64,000 nucleotides of DNA from Populus alba. Its lineage: Eukaryota > Streptophyta > Magnoliopsida > Malpighiales > Salicaceae. A program made the translations under genes and the position numbers. The stretch is taken from positions 5,609,875-5,673,874 of the forward strand of contig NC_133300.1 in assembly GCF_005239225.2 (NCBI RefSeq), written 5' to 3'. The notes under the pieces were generated by a model, which worked only from the letters and a program-made list of their open reading frames with translations, had not been told where the DNA came from and searched no databases. The stretch's first letter is position 1; the number at the start of each line of letters is the position of its first letter. This document shows positions 39,226 to 49,812 of this stretch, piece after piece.

Positions 39226-40440
39226 CGTTTTTTTTTTTTTAAAAAGTTGTCTTAGTTTTTTTAGCTGTTTCTTTTTATGTTTTTTGAGATTTTTTTTTGC
39301 TTCTTCCTTTGTTTTTTTTTAACAAAATTTTTTTGTTTAATTTAGTTTATTAATGTTTAATTTTTTTATTTAGTTGTCGGACTTTCATGACACGTTTACC
39401 AGATTTAACGGGTTAACTTGGTTCGACAAGTTAAAATAGAATTTTTTTTTTTTGCTTTTTATTCTTTTTAATTAATTTTTTTTCGTTTAGTTTAGTTTGT
39501 TAATGTTAAATTTCTTTCTATTTAGTTATTAGACTTTCATGACACATATCTCGAGTTTTCACGGGTTAACCTGGTTTTACGGGTGAACCCAGTTAATTCC
39601 GGGTTGACCCGTCAATTTTTTTATTATTATTATTTTCATAAATGTTTTTGTTTAATTTAGTTTGTTAATGTTAATTTTTTTTATTTAGTTATCAGACTTT
39701 AATGACACAAATCCTGGGTTTAACGGGTTAGCATGGTTTGATGAGTTAACCCATATATTTTTTTAAATTAATTTTTTTTTGTTTAGTTTAGTTTGTTAAT
39801 GTTCACTTTTTTTTTTATTTAGTTACTAGACATTCATGACACGGATCCCGGGTTTAACGGGTTAACTTGGTTTGACGAGTTAACCTGGATTTTTTTTTTT
39901 AATTTTTTTTTTTCGTTTTGTTTAGTTTGTTAATGTTAAATTTCTTTCTATTTAGTATTTTTTTCTTCTTAGAGGTTTTTTTTTTTTTTATTTTTTATTT
40001 TTAATTAATTTTATTTAATTAATTTAGTTTATTAATATTAAATTTTTTTCTAAGTAGTTTTTGGCTGATGCCTTTAGTTTTTTTTTTTTTATGCCTTTGA
40101 CTGTGGACTGCACAGTGCAGTCCACAGTGAAAAGGCTGATGCCTTTTTTTTTTTTTTTTAATTAATTTTTTTCGTTTAATTTAAATTGTTAATGTTAAAT
40201 TTTTTTTCTATTTAGTTATCAAACTTTCATTACACGGATTCCGGGTTTGACAGGTGAACCTGGTTTGACGAGTTAGCCCAGTTAATTCTGGGTTAACCCA
40301 TTAATTTTTTTTTTTTTTAATTATCAAACTTTCATGATGCGAAATTTAAGGTATGACGAGTTAACCCAATTAATTCATTTTTTTTCTTTTTTTCATTAGT
40401 TTTTTTTCTTCCTGTTGGTTTTTTTTTTAACTAATCTATT
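38800..40440. repeat. T-rich array of degenerate GTTAAC-containing repeats
   Basis: At least nine copies of a motif approximating tttcatgacacggatcc + gggtttaacgggttaac + ctggtttgacgagttaaccc, at about 38819, 38935, 39117, 39383, 39534, 39698, 39833, 40226 and 40334. They are separated by T-rich spacers that often repeat gtttagtttgttaatgttaa. Spacing is irregular (about 110-270 bp). No protein is encoded. The array crosses the right end of the inverted-repeat element, so it is older than, or shared with, a larger host element. Confidence 0.7.
40100..40128. repeat. 29-bp near-perfect palindrome
   Basis: Arms ACTGTGGACTGCAC and GTGCAGTCCACAGT flank a single A at 40114. The left arm sequence also occurs at the left end of the MITE-like element (38641-38654), linking the two as related transposon termini. 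Confidence 0.85.
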
Positions 40441-40714
40441 TAATTATCACACTTTTATGACACGACCTTGCAGCCAGACCCACGTCCAATGCTATTGGAT
40501 CTGGTACTGTAGTCTAGACACTTTTATGCTAAGGGTTAACCCAAGTTTAATGTTATTATTAATATTATAAGCATTACTCTTAGATCAAACAATGCAACTA
40601 AAACTGAGACTTTTGGGTATAACTTTACAAAAAAACCTAACTTTTTTAGATCTTGGCTATTTTTAAAATGCAAAAAATAATTGACCCGCGGCATCACGTG
40701 GGGCATGTAACTAG
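40441..40714 (+). mobile_element. Helitron-like 3' terminus
   Basis: Stem CCCGCG (40685-40690), loop GCATCA, stem CGTGGG (40697-40702, one G-T wobble), eight bases, then CTAG (40711-40714) followed by T. A short GC hairpin closely upstream of CTRR, with T after it, is the classic Helitron 3' end. No Rep/helicase coding is present, so the element would be non-autonomous. Its 5' TC end was not located; the T-rich repeat region to the left may be its body. Confidence 0.5.
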
Positions 40715-41797
40715 TTTACTCTATATATAAAAGTGAATAGTGCAATTCTACACTGTTTATGAACAGTAAAAAATTCAATTTTTTAATTTTTAATTGTGTT
40801 TTATTTGAAAAATTAATTTTAACATTATTTAATAATAATATATAAATTAGAAGAAGATCGCATGATAACGTAACATTTATAGAATTTGATTGTAAACCCA
40901 ATTTTATTCTTAATGATATTTTACCTTATTTTGTTGCACGCTCAAAAAAATCATGAAAACTGTAATCCTTGTCGGATGAATTTCGTACGTGATGAAATTA
41001 TAAATAGTTTAATAAAACAGTAAGAAATATTTTATATAAAGTATTATTTATTTCATGATGTAATATAATAGTTAAATCTTCAATATTTAAATTTAAAACC
41101 ATCAATATATATATATATATATATATATATCATTCTTAGTTATTTTATAATCTCAATTTAAAAAAAAGTTTTTAACCAAAACATATTAAATTACTTTTTA
41201 TTCAACCTCAATTTCAACCAAACAGATATAAATATTAAACCAACCTCAACTAAAAGTGATTTTTTATAAAATAATTTTTTTTTAAAAAATTATAACTATA
41301 AAAGCTATCACAATACCAGACATACTCGTGCTCTGCTTAATTCAAGCCAGTCCACTTTTTTTAATCCTCAGCAAACCCTTTCACATCCCTAGTTCAATTC
41401 GAGCCAGTCCAGATACAGTCGTGCCCTGCTCACCATTAAGAAGCCAAGGTGAAATCTGAGAAGAAAATAAAAGGTTGCTGCTTCGTGGCTATGGAAGCAT
41501 GAATTTATAGATATGGAAGAAGGGATCATATAATTTTTAAGTTTTATTGATATGGGATGTTTTAGAAGGACTGATTTGCATTTTTTTTTTAAAATGTGCT
41601 TTTAGCAGTGAATTAACATATCACACCCACACCACACACCAAGCAATGAATCGACCATTTTTTTAAAATGCAGAGAACAGAACATCTTGAAAAAAAGCTG
41701 GAAAGAACACAGGATGAAAGTGCCAAGTTCTATATGATATCCAACTCGCAACTGTGCGAGACGTGTAGACTAGGTCTAGCAATTAGCTTGCTGCTAC
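40715..41797. other. Intergenic AT-rich DNA
   Basis: Contains an (AT)n tract at about 41107-41131. The sequence directly after the Helitron-like end (tctatatataaaagtgaatag at about 40722) begins with TC and an AT run, like a Helitron 5' end, so a second element may abut the first. No gene is supported until the eIF1 remnant. Confidence 0.35.
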
Positions 41798-42601
41798 TTA
41801 GAAACCATGAATCTTGATGTTTTCCTTCTTCGCAATGCCAGACTGTTCGCAGAGAGCGAGAGAAAATGTTCCATTAATGGCGCTCCCAAATATACCAAGA
41901 ACTCTGTAAAAGACAAGGTCAGGGTGTGTTTATTACCTGAACGAGGAAGGTGGAAACGTTCTTCCTTTGATCACCCAGAAGTTGAATGACCTGCAGCCAT
42001 GGACAAAAGCAGTGTTTATGCACTGATATTGAGCAAGCACAAGAGGAACCCATTAACAGGAGCACACATCCTTGCATAGATACTCACTGAATGCTCTAGT
42101 AGACAGATTAATACAGGGAATAGTGAAAGATTTGGAAAAGAATGGAGGTTATAAGCAAGAAAGGAGTAGAGGAGAGTCTTAATACTCATCCACAATATCT
42201 AGCGAGCTAGCTTTACAAGAGCTTCGTTTTCAAAGAAGATATTCCAAGATTGAATTTTTCAAGTCATTTTAAGAATCGAAAGAACAGCTCAAGACTGCAC
42301 CTAACCAACTACTCTTGTTTGCAACAGCAGAAAATGCACAAATTTATGATAATACCTCTCAAGGAAATTCTTGAAACCACATGGATAAGTACAAAACTGG
42401 CCTAAATCAGGGTCCTGGACAACAGTTCCATTGCAGCAGAACTCTTTCTTGAGATCCTTTAGTATCTTGCTGTAGCTATATTCCTTCTTCAACCCTAGAA
42501 CAGTAGTCAGGCTTTTCCTTCCATTTCGCTGCTGTACACGCACATGAACATAATCCTTTGCCCAGCACCAGAGTCATCAGCATTTGCCACAGCGAAGGGA
42601 T
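41798..42601 (-). pseudogene. eIF1 (SUI1 family) translation initiation factor, decayed multi-exon copy
   Basis: Minus-strand pieces: 42601-42397 (DPF...NADDSGAG, then KDYVHVRVQQRNGRK, SYSKILKDLKKEFCC, QDPDLGQ), 41990-41937 (VIQLLGDQRKNVSTFLVQ) and 41842-41798 (SGIAKKENIKIHGF, stop). Together they cover nearly all of eIF1, the scanning/start-codon fidelity factor. Lesions: the main exon is 205 nt where 206 are needed (one base missing after SGAG). The base after DPDLGQ is T, so the donor GT is lost (CAG|TTTTGT). No MSELD-type first exon was found upstream of the acceptor at 42602. Unusual substitutions also occur (V for D in DPFAD, L for Q in TTVQG). Retained introns show a DNA-level duplicate, not a retrocopy. 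Two one-base lesions could also be sequence errors in a live gene. Confidence 0.82.
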
Positions 42602-44062
42602 CTATGCCATCCAATGAAGAAAAGGAAAGAAAGAAGATCATAAATCAACACCATGCACAAAAATCTACCAAAGACAATAAAAATCATACATTTCTCTTCA
42701 AAAATCGACCAAAGTCAACCCCTACAACAATAAAAAGAAGACCCCGTCAGGAGAAATAAACATTGAGCTTCTTCTTTGTTTGGTGATTATATAAAGGAGA
42801 GAGACAAGACTTGTTGACCACACAAACCTAGTTTGGTCGGTATCTGTATAAAAGGAAACACTACAGGGGGACTTTCTTGTCTTGATACCGTACGTACGTC
42901 TTCAGTTTAAAGAGTTCAACCTCTCGTTTGTTGGCGTTCTATCTTTTAGTCGTTGTCGGTTTTTTCTATGGTTCAGATTGTGGAGCCGGAGCCATCAGCC
43001 ATTATCATCAAGCTTATGAAAATGCAACGCACATGATTATATTAATATTTCTAAAAATACATTTTATATTAAGATACTCATACATACATAACCAGTTTAT
43101 TCTTCCTTGCAAAAACATATAAAGAAATTCTATTTTGACATAAATCCAATCTTAATTCTAACAGAAACCATTTAAATAGTTGAGTTTTCACATAAATTTA
43201 CTAAAAAATCATGCTATTAATCACCACCACAATTCTCAATAATTAAAAAATGGAACACAAAGATTCATATGCTGCCAAAAGAAAAAAATCAAGAAAAGAG
43301 AGCTTGCCTTGAGAACTATCATATATACTTGTATACATCACATCAAGGTTTAAAAGACAAGCATACATATATTATTTCTTAACTAGTGTAAGTAGTAGAA
43401 AGGATTGTTATTAAACCCGATCAGAGATAAGAGGATTCCAAATAGAAAAGTCTCTAACTCTCTATTGGCATTCTATTGATTAAAATAATTATAAAATTTC
43501 AAAATATAACATACCTTTCACTCTTTTATTTTTTTTTTATAAATTTAAATGATAAAAGGTTACTTTTTTTAGAAATCCTTCAGGGGCTATAGCACCCCCA
43601 ACAAAACGAAAAACAAGAAGCTATAGCCTCAGTGGCTATAGGCCTCAAACAACTGGGCAAAGAATGCATGACACGCCGTTTCAGATTTTTGAACTAGCAG
43701 GGCACATGGTGTAATCAACATAGCATTGCCTTTGTTGCTCCAGGGTGCGTTCCCACTAACCCATCTTTCAATATGTCTTGTTATATTCTCTTACAATTTC
43801 AATTACAATATGCTAAATTCGATTCAAAAAGTCCATCTGGGTATTGCCGTTTATTTATTTATTTATCAAAGTTCTCTCCTTTTCATTGATTTTTTGGGTT
43901 TTTTTTGTTGTTGGGTTATTTGGATTGATTTGTGATCTGGGGTGTTTCAGTTATGTCTGTATGATAGGTTTTGTAGATTTTATGTGGGTTCTAGTTTATG
44001 CTCACCAAATGTTTGATGAAATGTTATTTTCCATTTTTTTCCTTTCCTGAAGCAGGTTAGAA
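42602..44062. other. Intergenic, eIF1-remnant upstream and APO4 leader
   Basis: No eIF1 first exon is recognisable. Just before the APO4 start, tttcctgaagcag|GTTAGAA at about 44043-44056 looks like a splice acceptor, so APO4 may have a 5'UTR intron; its donor was not fixed. Short open frames (42544-42759, 43726-44050) have no support. Confidence 0.35.
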
Positions 44063-45189
44063 ATGGCTTTGAGGAAGAAACTATGGGACAATCTTGTGGA
44101 AGAATTCAGTAAAACCTATTTTATGCATTCGAGATTTTATAGTTCAAGAGTCGACTTTAAGAAGCTAAGGCCCATGATATTAAAGAGGATTCAAAATCGT
44201 GCCAAGGATTATCCGGTGAAAGGAATGGTCCCGGTTGCCCGAGAGGTTCTTGAAAAAAGAAAGCTTCTTATTCAAGGTGTTTCCACTCTTATGGAAGTTT
44301 TTCCGGTCCTGGCCTGCAAGTAAGTTGCTAACATTTGATGCACATTTTGGATTTTAGTGTGTTTAAGGTAAAAAGAATGATAGTGTTGTCTTTTTCAATC
44401 ACCAAATGTTCTTGTTTGATTGGTTTGTTATTATGATTGAAAAAAATTGTGTTTTGTAGGTTCTGTCCTGAAGTATATATTGGTGAGAAGGGTCATTTGA
44501 TTCAGACTTGCTATGGTTACAAGCGTTGTGGTAGGAAGCGGGTTCATGAATGGATCCCAGGGGGTTTAAATGATATACTGGTGCCAGTAGAGACATTTCG
44601 CTTGGATAACATGTTCCAAGATGTTATCGAACATGACCAAAGGTTTGATTTTGATCGTGTTCCTGCAGTTGTGGAGTTATGCAGGCAGGCAGGTGCCAAT
44701 ATAGATGATGAGAATCTCCACCCTGGCATGTTGGATTTGGACGGGGGTATTGGTCATATTGATGGAGGTGAGCCTTTCTCACCTAGCCATTTGATGTATA
44801 TAGCCAAAGAAATTCTCGATGCATGGGAGAAGCTTAGATCAGGTGTGCAAAGGTTGTTGTTGGTTTATCCATCCAAAGTTTGCAAGCATTGTTCTGAAGT
44901 TCATATTGGGCCATCTGGACACAAGGCTCGGCTTTGTGGGGTATTTAAGTTTGAGAGCTGGCATGGGAAGCACTTCTGGAAGAAGGCAGAAGTTGATGAT
45001 TTAGTGCCTCCAAAGATTGTGTGGCGGCGGCGGCCTCAAGATCCTCCTGTTCTTGTGAATGAAGGGCGAGATTTTTACGGACATGCACCAGCAGTGGTGG
45101 ATCTATGCACGAAGACTGGCATTATTGTACCAACAAAGTATTCTTGCATGATGAAAATTCAGGGTTTATCAGCACCCGTTTCAAGATGA
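44063..45189 (+). CDS. APO4: APO protein 4-like, organellar RNA-binding
   Basis: Two exons, 44063-44319 and 44460-45189 (donor gtaagt, acceptor ttgtag), give 328 residues. APO-domain proteins are plant-specific and bind organellar RNA. APO1 acts in chloroplast group II intron splicing, and APO4 is annotated as mitochondrial. Two APO domains are visible, each holding the same cysteine/histidine module C-x2-C-x8-GH-x4-C: CKFCPEVYIGEKGHLIQTC across the exon junction, and CKHCSEVHIGPSGHKARLC further on. Each is followed by a W-rich segment (HEWIPGG; HFWKKAEVDDLVPPKIVW) and a paired APAVVELC/APAVVDLC helix. The N-terminus (MALRKKLWDNL...SRFYSSR) is basic and amphipathic, consistent with a mitochondrial presequence. 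The identification as APO4, not APO1-3, rests on short length and the N-terminus. Confidence 0.9.
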
Positions 45190-46187
45190 CGTCTTTTGAT
45201 TGAATCTAAAGTTGAGCCGGCATCAAGATATTTGTTCTGATGATTTATGAGCCTAAAAAATGTAAGGATCTGGATGCTTATATTGTGCTTATAGTAGTGA
45301 CAAATAGGTTTGAGTGATACAAAAATGGATTGGAATGCTAGTAACTAAAAAATCTCAGTATTGGATAACAAACAATATGGAGTGAGGAACATAGCTGCTG
45401 GACCAGTTACAGCATTTGATTTTCTATTAAAATTAAGGCTTTGGCTAACTCGTGTCCTTAGAACATATGTTAAGAGGCTAGTTAGCTTGCAGTTAGCTGA
45501 TTCAATCCCCTGAAATTTAAGATTGGTGTAAAGATGCAAGAGATTCATTTTTAAATACAAATAGATGTACAACAACACTATACATACATGCTCTCTCTTT
45601 ATTATATTATTGATGTTATATTTCTATGTTCAGATTTTGTAAATGGAAATCATGCTAGCACACAAGTAATTTGTCTAAAATCAATTGCTTAAGAAAATGC
45701 ATATGAATCTGCGTTTTATTTTTATTTTTTTGTTTTTTAATCTAATGCTTAAGAAAATGCATATGAAAAAGGTAAGACTCAAACTCATATCATCCCTCTT
45801 TGCATTTTACGATGGAGTATCATTGGTTGAAACATCCATGGGTGAAAATTACTGGTTCCACTCATGATCATTAATACTAAATTACACTTTGGATTATACT
45901 AGATTTCCCCTATCATAAAATTTACTTGCTTGACTAATTAATATCTTGCCTGCATGCCGAATCTCCTATATGATTTCGATGTCTTAAAATTTGATTTCTT
46001 TTGTTTTTGTTTTTGCTTGCTTACATATACACAGGCATGTCATATACAGTCAAAGTTCAAAATCGTAACATGGCTGTCTGGGTGAACAGAATTCAAGCAA
46101 TACATGGCTGTCTGGGTCTTTCTCTCTTCTTTTTTCTCTCCTGAATGGGACTGATCAGGGATGAACAAAAACCTTATGCTTTATACA
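45190..46187. other. Intergenic between APO4 and the ubiquitin-like cluster
   Basis: APO4 3' flank, then AT-rich DNA. A ~20-bp direct repeat (gcttaagaaaatgcatatgaa) occurs near 45688 and 45749. No gene is supported. Confidence 0.4.
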
Positions 46188-46455
46188 ATGAGGTTGGTGG
46201 TGGAGATTTTGACAGGTATCCTCTTCTACATTCAACTGGATAATAATGCCACAGGTGCTGCACCTCAAGCGAGAGATTGAGGCACAGCAAGAGCTGCCTC
46301 AAGATCGATTGATCATGTTTCTCGATAACAATCAAAGCCATCTGATAATTTATCAGGATTGGAGATGGAACGTCCCTAGTTGATTGTGGGATTCAAGATG
46401 GATCTCACATCTACCTTTTCTTTCGATCCACTTCACGATGAGTCTCCTCATCACT
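46188..46455 (+). pseudogene. Decayed copy of the 90-aa ubiquitin-like gene
   Basis: Aligns along its length with the intact gene at 48785-49057: same start context (gatgaacaaaaa...atgagg), a shared gtggagattttgacagg, and recognisable LKREIEAQQELPQDRLIMF, DNNQSHLI, VDCGIQDGSHIYLF segments. A one-base insertion near 46238, a disturbed stretch near 46350 and changed termini break the frame. It is part of a duplicated two-gene block. Just downstream a 32-bp direct repeat (ctcatcacttgatcatttt...) at about 46447 and 46485 marks local slippage. Confidence 0.85.
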
Positions 46456-47979
46456 TGATCATTTTCTTCTATTTTTTTGAGACTCATCACTTGATCATTT
46501 TCTTCTATTTTTTTTATTTTATTAACATGAGTTTTTAGACTAACTTGCACGTATCTCAATTAATTTTACGGTGATGTCTTGATTCTCTCTTGTAGTAGTC
46601 ATGGCATTCTTTTCGAAATTCCACGTTGAAAAGAGGTTTAAACTTTGCCATACTGTTGTATGTTTTAGGTTAAGTGGATGAAAGAAAATACTTAGAATAG
46701 ACATGAAGGGTGTGGGTAGCTATATATATATATCATTAGAGAAATGAATTATTGTTGTTGTTCTTATTATTATTATTTCACAAATTAAAATTTGATATTC
46801 CTTTTATACATGGTAGGTACGTATATAACCCAGCTTGACTGTATGAGTTAACCTGAAATCTCGAGACTTAGAGTCTAACTTGAGTCGAGTTTCTAATTGA
46901 ACCATATTAGATACTGATTTAGTAAAACCTAGTTGATCCAATGACCATGCTTTTGGTTTTTTCTCGAGTTTGTCTTCAAATCCAGTTTGATACTATGATC
47001 GAACATGGACGGTGCAATGCTTCACGTTGTCTTGTTTTTTTCATAACTGCGAACACAAATCTCTCCAGAATCATTCTGTTTCCCCCTTTCATTTGTCTAT
47101 TCTTGTAATTCCATTCCTAACAATCAAATAACTTAAGCTATACTCTAAATGTCTTTAATCATATTCATGCCTGACTATTACTAATGATTTAACAATACAA
47201 GTCATCACATTTACAATATTATTTCATGATGTCAAAATTATGATGACAGAGGAAAGAATATTTATAGACAGAAAATCAAATAAATGAAAACATGTGCTCT
47301 TTAATAATTTCCCCCTTGATTCATACTTCACCACGTACAAATGTGCCTATTGAAGATTGAAAATGAAAGCTTTTCTTGAACGATAAAGCTGCTAATAGTC
47401 CTCCTAACCTTCAGGAAGTAGTAAGATTTTTAAGTTAATATTGGTCTCCACAAGTTAAAGCTGAATACCCTGAAGAAGAAAACTAGTTTAGAATTGCCAG
47501 CGCTTTTGCTGCGGATTGGATCTAGATTTCTTGGAATGTAAAAAAATAATATTTATACTGTCCAAAACATTTTAGGATTAAACTCTGACCTGACTTTATA
47601 ATTAGCCTGGATTTAAAATTAAATTACATGAAAATTTCTTTATTATAACGTTGTCAATTGGGTAGGTTAAAAAAATCAAATAAAGAAAAAAAAAAAAAAA
47701 AACCCAGCTATGTCCACCCTCATCAACTCACAACCTGGATTATAAATTTTACTGAATTTAATTATTATTTTTTATTTTATTATATGGTAAAAAATACAAA
47801 ACTGATTTACTATAAATTTAATATTAAATGATAAAATTAAAAAACATTTTATATTAAAAAATAAAATTAAAAAAAATTAAAAAGAATCCTGGGCCTATAA
47901 TAATAAAGCCCAGGTGCATGAACTAAAAATCACATATTCAAAAATAAAATAAAAAAACCAAAGGCTAATACAAAATACA
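46456..47979. other. Intergenic within the ubiquitin-like cluster
   Basis: AT-rich, with (AT)n near 46718-46733 and an A run at 47685-47702. No gene found. Confidence 0.4.
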
Positions 47980-48240
47980 AAATGACCTAGAACTTCCAGC
48001 AACCCAGTCTCCAAATGTGACTCACTGTTCCCTTGAACAAATCCAACTATCCTTATCATCGATCTTGACGTTGGAGAAGCTCCAGGGCTCAGAGCTGAGA
48101 GCCTGAGAGCTCTTAAGAGACCGCTAGACATCGATTGGGTACCAATAACTGCCATTGAAGGCTTGATTTTGTTAATTATCATACGATGTCTCCTATTTAC
48201 CTGCATTAATGTAATAATATTTCCTTGTTCAGCTTTCATG
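47980..48240 (-). pseudogene. 3' remnant of the triple ubiquitin-like gene
   Basis: The minus strand keeps the 3' end seen at 49800-49870: gttcaagggaacagtnagt, then gagttgcttgaagttct with few changes. Upstream similarity fades (an atgataaggatag... segment where the intact gene has gataatgatgattc). Only the C-terminal third, at most, is represented and the frame is disrupted. It pairs with the pseudogene at 46188 as the dead copy of the two-gene block. Confidence 0.7.
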
Positions 48241-48784
48241 ACCTGCCATCATGCCTCTCACCTGCCACAACATGCTTATAAATTGTTGGATACAACAGTA
48301 ATTAAGTAAGATTTGAACTCTAGACTATTTTTTTTTTATTAACATAGATATTTAGACTAATTTTTATATATCTTAACTAATTTTACAGATTCTAAAGTTA
48401 ATAAATATATAAATAACACACATCTTTTTATAGAATACAATGCCGAGCATTGAATGCCCATAGTTTTTAGATTTATCATTTATAGTTTTCTATACATAGT
48501 TAATAAGAAATCCCATTATAGATTTCACGAGATTTTCCTTGTGATAAAACTCACTGAACTTGCACTTTGTAGCATGCCTAATTCAATATGCAGAATCCCG
48601 TACTTGTAGGCATGCGATATTTCATTCAAATTAACTCATAGCATAAGCATGCTACATAGTACAAACTAACTTGAACAATGCAGCAAACGTGAACACCTTC
48701 ATGTCATACAAGGTTGCCCGATCCTCTCCTCTCGGATGAGATTAAGTAGTTGTCAGAGATGAGCAAAAAGATTTGGCTTTTAAA
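48241..48784. other. Intergenic upstream of the intact ubiquitin-like gene
   Basis: No gene is recognised. Directly upstream of the start an ATG at about 48759 opens a nine-codon frame ending TGA that overlaps the real start codon, a possible uORF. Confidence 0.4.
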
Positions 48785-49057
48785 ATGAGAGTGGCGGTGG
48801 AGATTTTGACAGGAACCCTTTTCTACATTCAAGTGGACGATGATGCTACGGTTGCTGACCTCAAGAAAGAGATTGAAGCACAGCAAAAGCTGCCTCAAGA
48901 TCGTTTGATCCTGTTTCTCGATAACAAACAAAATCATTTGATAAATGAAGAAGGAGATGGGGCATCTTTAGTTGATTGTGGAGTTCAAGATGGATCTCAT
49001 ATCTACCTCTTCTTTGATCCGCTGGATACGGATGAATCTTCTTCTGATCATTCCTAG
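48785..49057 (+). CDS. Single-domain ubiquitin-like protein, 90 aa
   Basis: Intronless gene encoding essentially one ubiquitin fold. MRVAVEILTGTLFYIQVDDD aligns with ubiquitin strands 1-2, VADLKKEIEAQQKLPQDRL with the ubiquitin helix and I36-Q41 region, LFLDNKQ with the strand carrying I44-G47, and LVDCGVQDGSHIYLFF with the end of the fold. It ends in an acidic/Ser tail (DPLDTDESSSDHS) and has no GlyGly, so it cannot be conjugated like ubiquitin. A binding or scaffold role is inferred. The start is the ATG at 48785. Codons open further upstream begin with TTG. Neighbour on the opposite strand is a triple ubiquitin-like gene. A broken copy lies at 46188. Confidence 0.75.
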   Translation: MRVAVEILTGTLFYIQVDDDATVADLKKEIEAQQKLPQDRLILFLDNKQNHLINEEGDGASLVDCGVQDGSHIYLFFDPLDTDESSSDHS

Positions 49058-49812
49058 CCTCATTAATTCTTACTTAGAACAGGCATAGTTTTCGAATCGG
49101 TGCGAATAAAAGGAGAAGGAATTTGACAGTCTTTATGTTTTTGGTCAAGTAGATGGAAGAAAATACTTAATAGTATGGCATAAGAGGTTGAAGGATAAAC
49201 TATTATATGAACTAATGATAGCAAAACGTTCTTAGTAGGATCATAAGCTTTTTTTTCCTTTCCAAAATATGTTGTATTTGAGATGATAGCTATCCATTTC
49301 TATCAATAAAGCAATAAAATTTCACTTTGGGTTTCACTTCCGATAGCAATCTCAAATTTACAGTGCTTAATTTTATTTTATAAGCTGAGATGTTCTTGAG
49401 AATCACCAACCCGCCCTCCCCTTAATTGCTGCTATTTTGCAGAAAATTTTATAATAAAATATGAATAGTATCATTTTAAAAATATATAGATAAATGATGA
49501 CAAAGAAAATCAAATCTGGTATTTATCTCTCTATTGGAAGTAATTATGAGAAATTATTCCGTGAATATCATAAAATTTGCTGTTATTTTACTCAGGCCTG
49601 ATATTAAATATCCTTAATTGGCTATGATCCAATTGTTATCAAAGCACAAGCAAATCTTGACATGCTTATCAATGGTCAAGATTTATGTTAATAAAGAGAC
49701 AATTGCAAGGGACACTAGTCCTCATGTTGTAATAAACTTATTAGAAAAAAGAAGCTACAAAATCTCCACTTGGACTTAGTTTTGCAACCATAATTGCAGA
49801 ACTTCAAGCAAC
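49058..49812. other. Intergenic between the convergent ubiquitin-like genes
   Basis: 3' flanks of two convergent genes; AT-rich, no further feature seen. Confidence 0.4.

Noticed and set aside
41807..41989. 60-codon plus-strand frame
   Set aside because: It lies opposite two eIF1 exons and the intron between them; the minus strand is the meaningful one.
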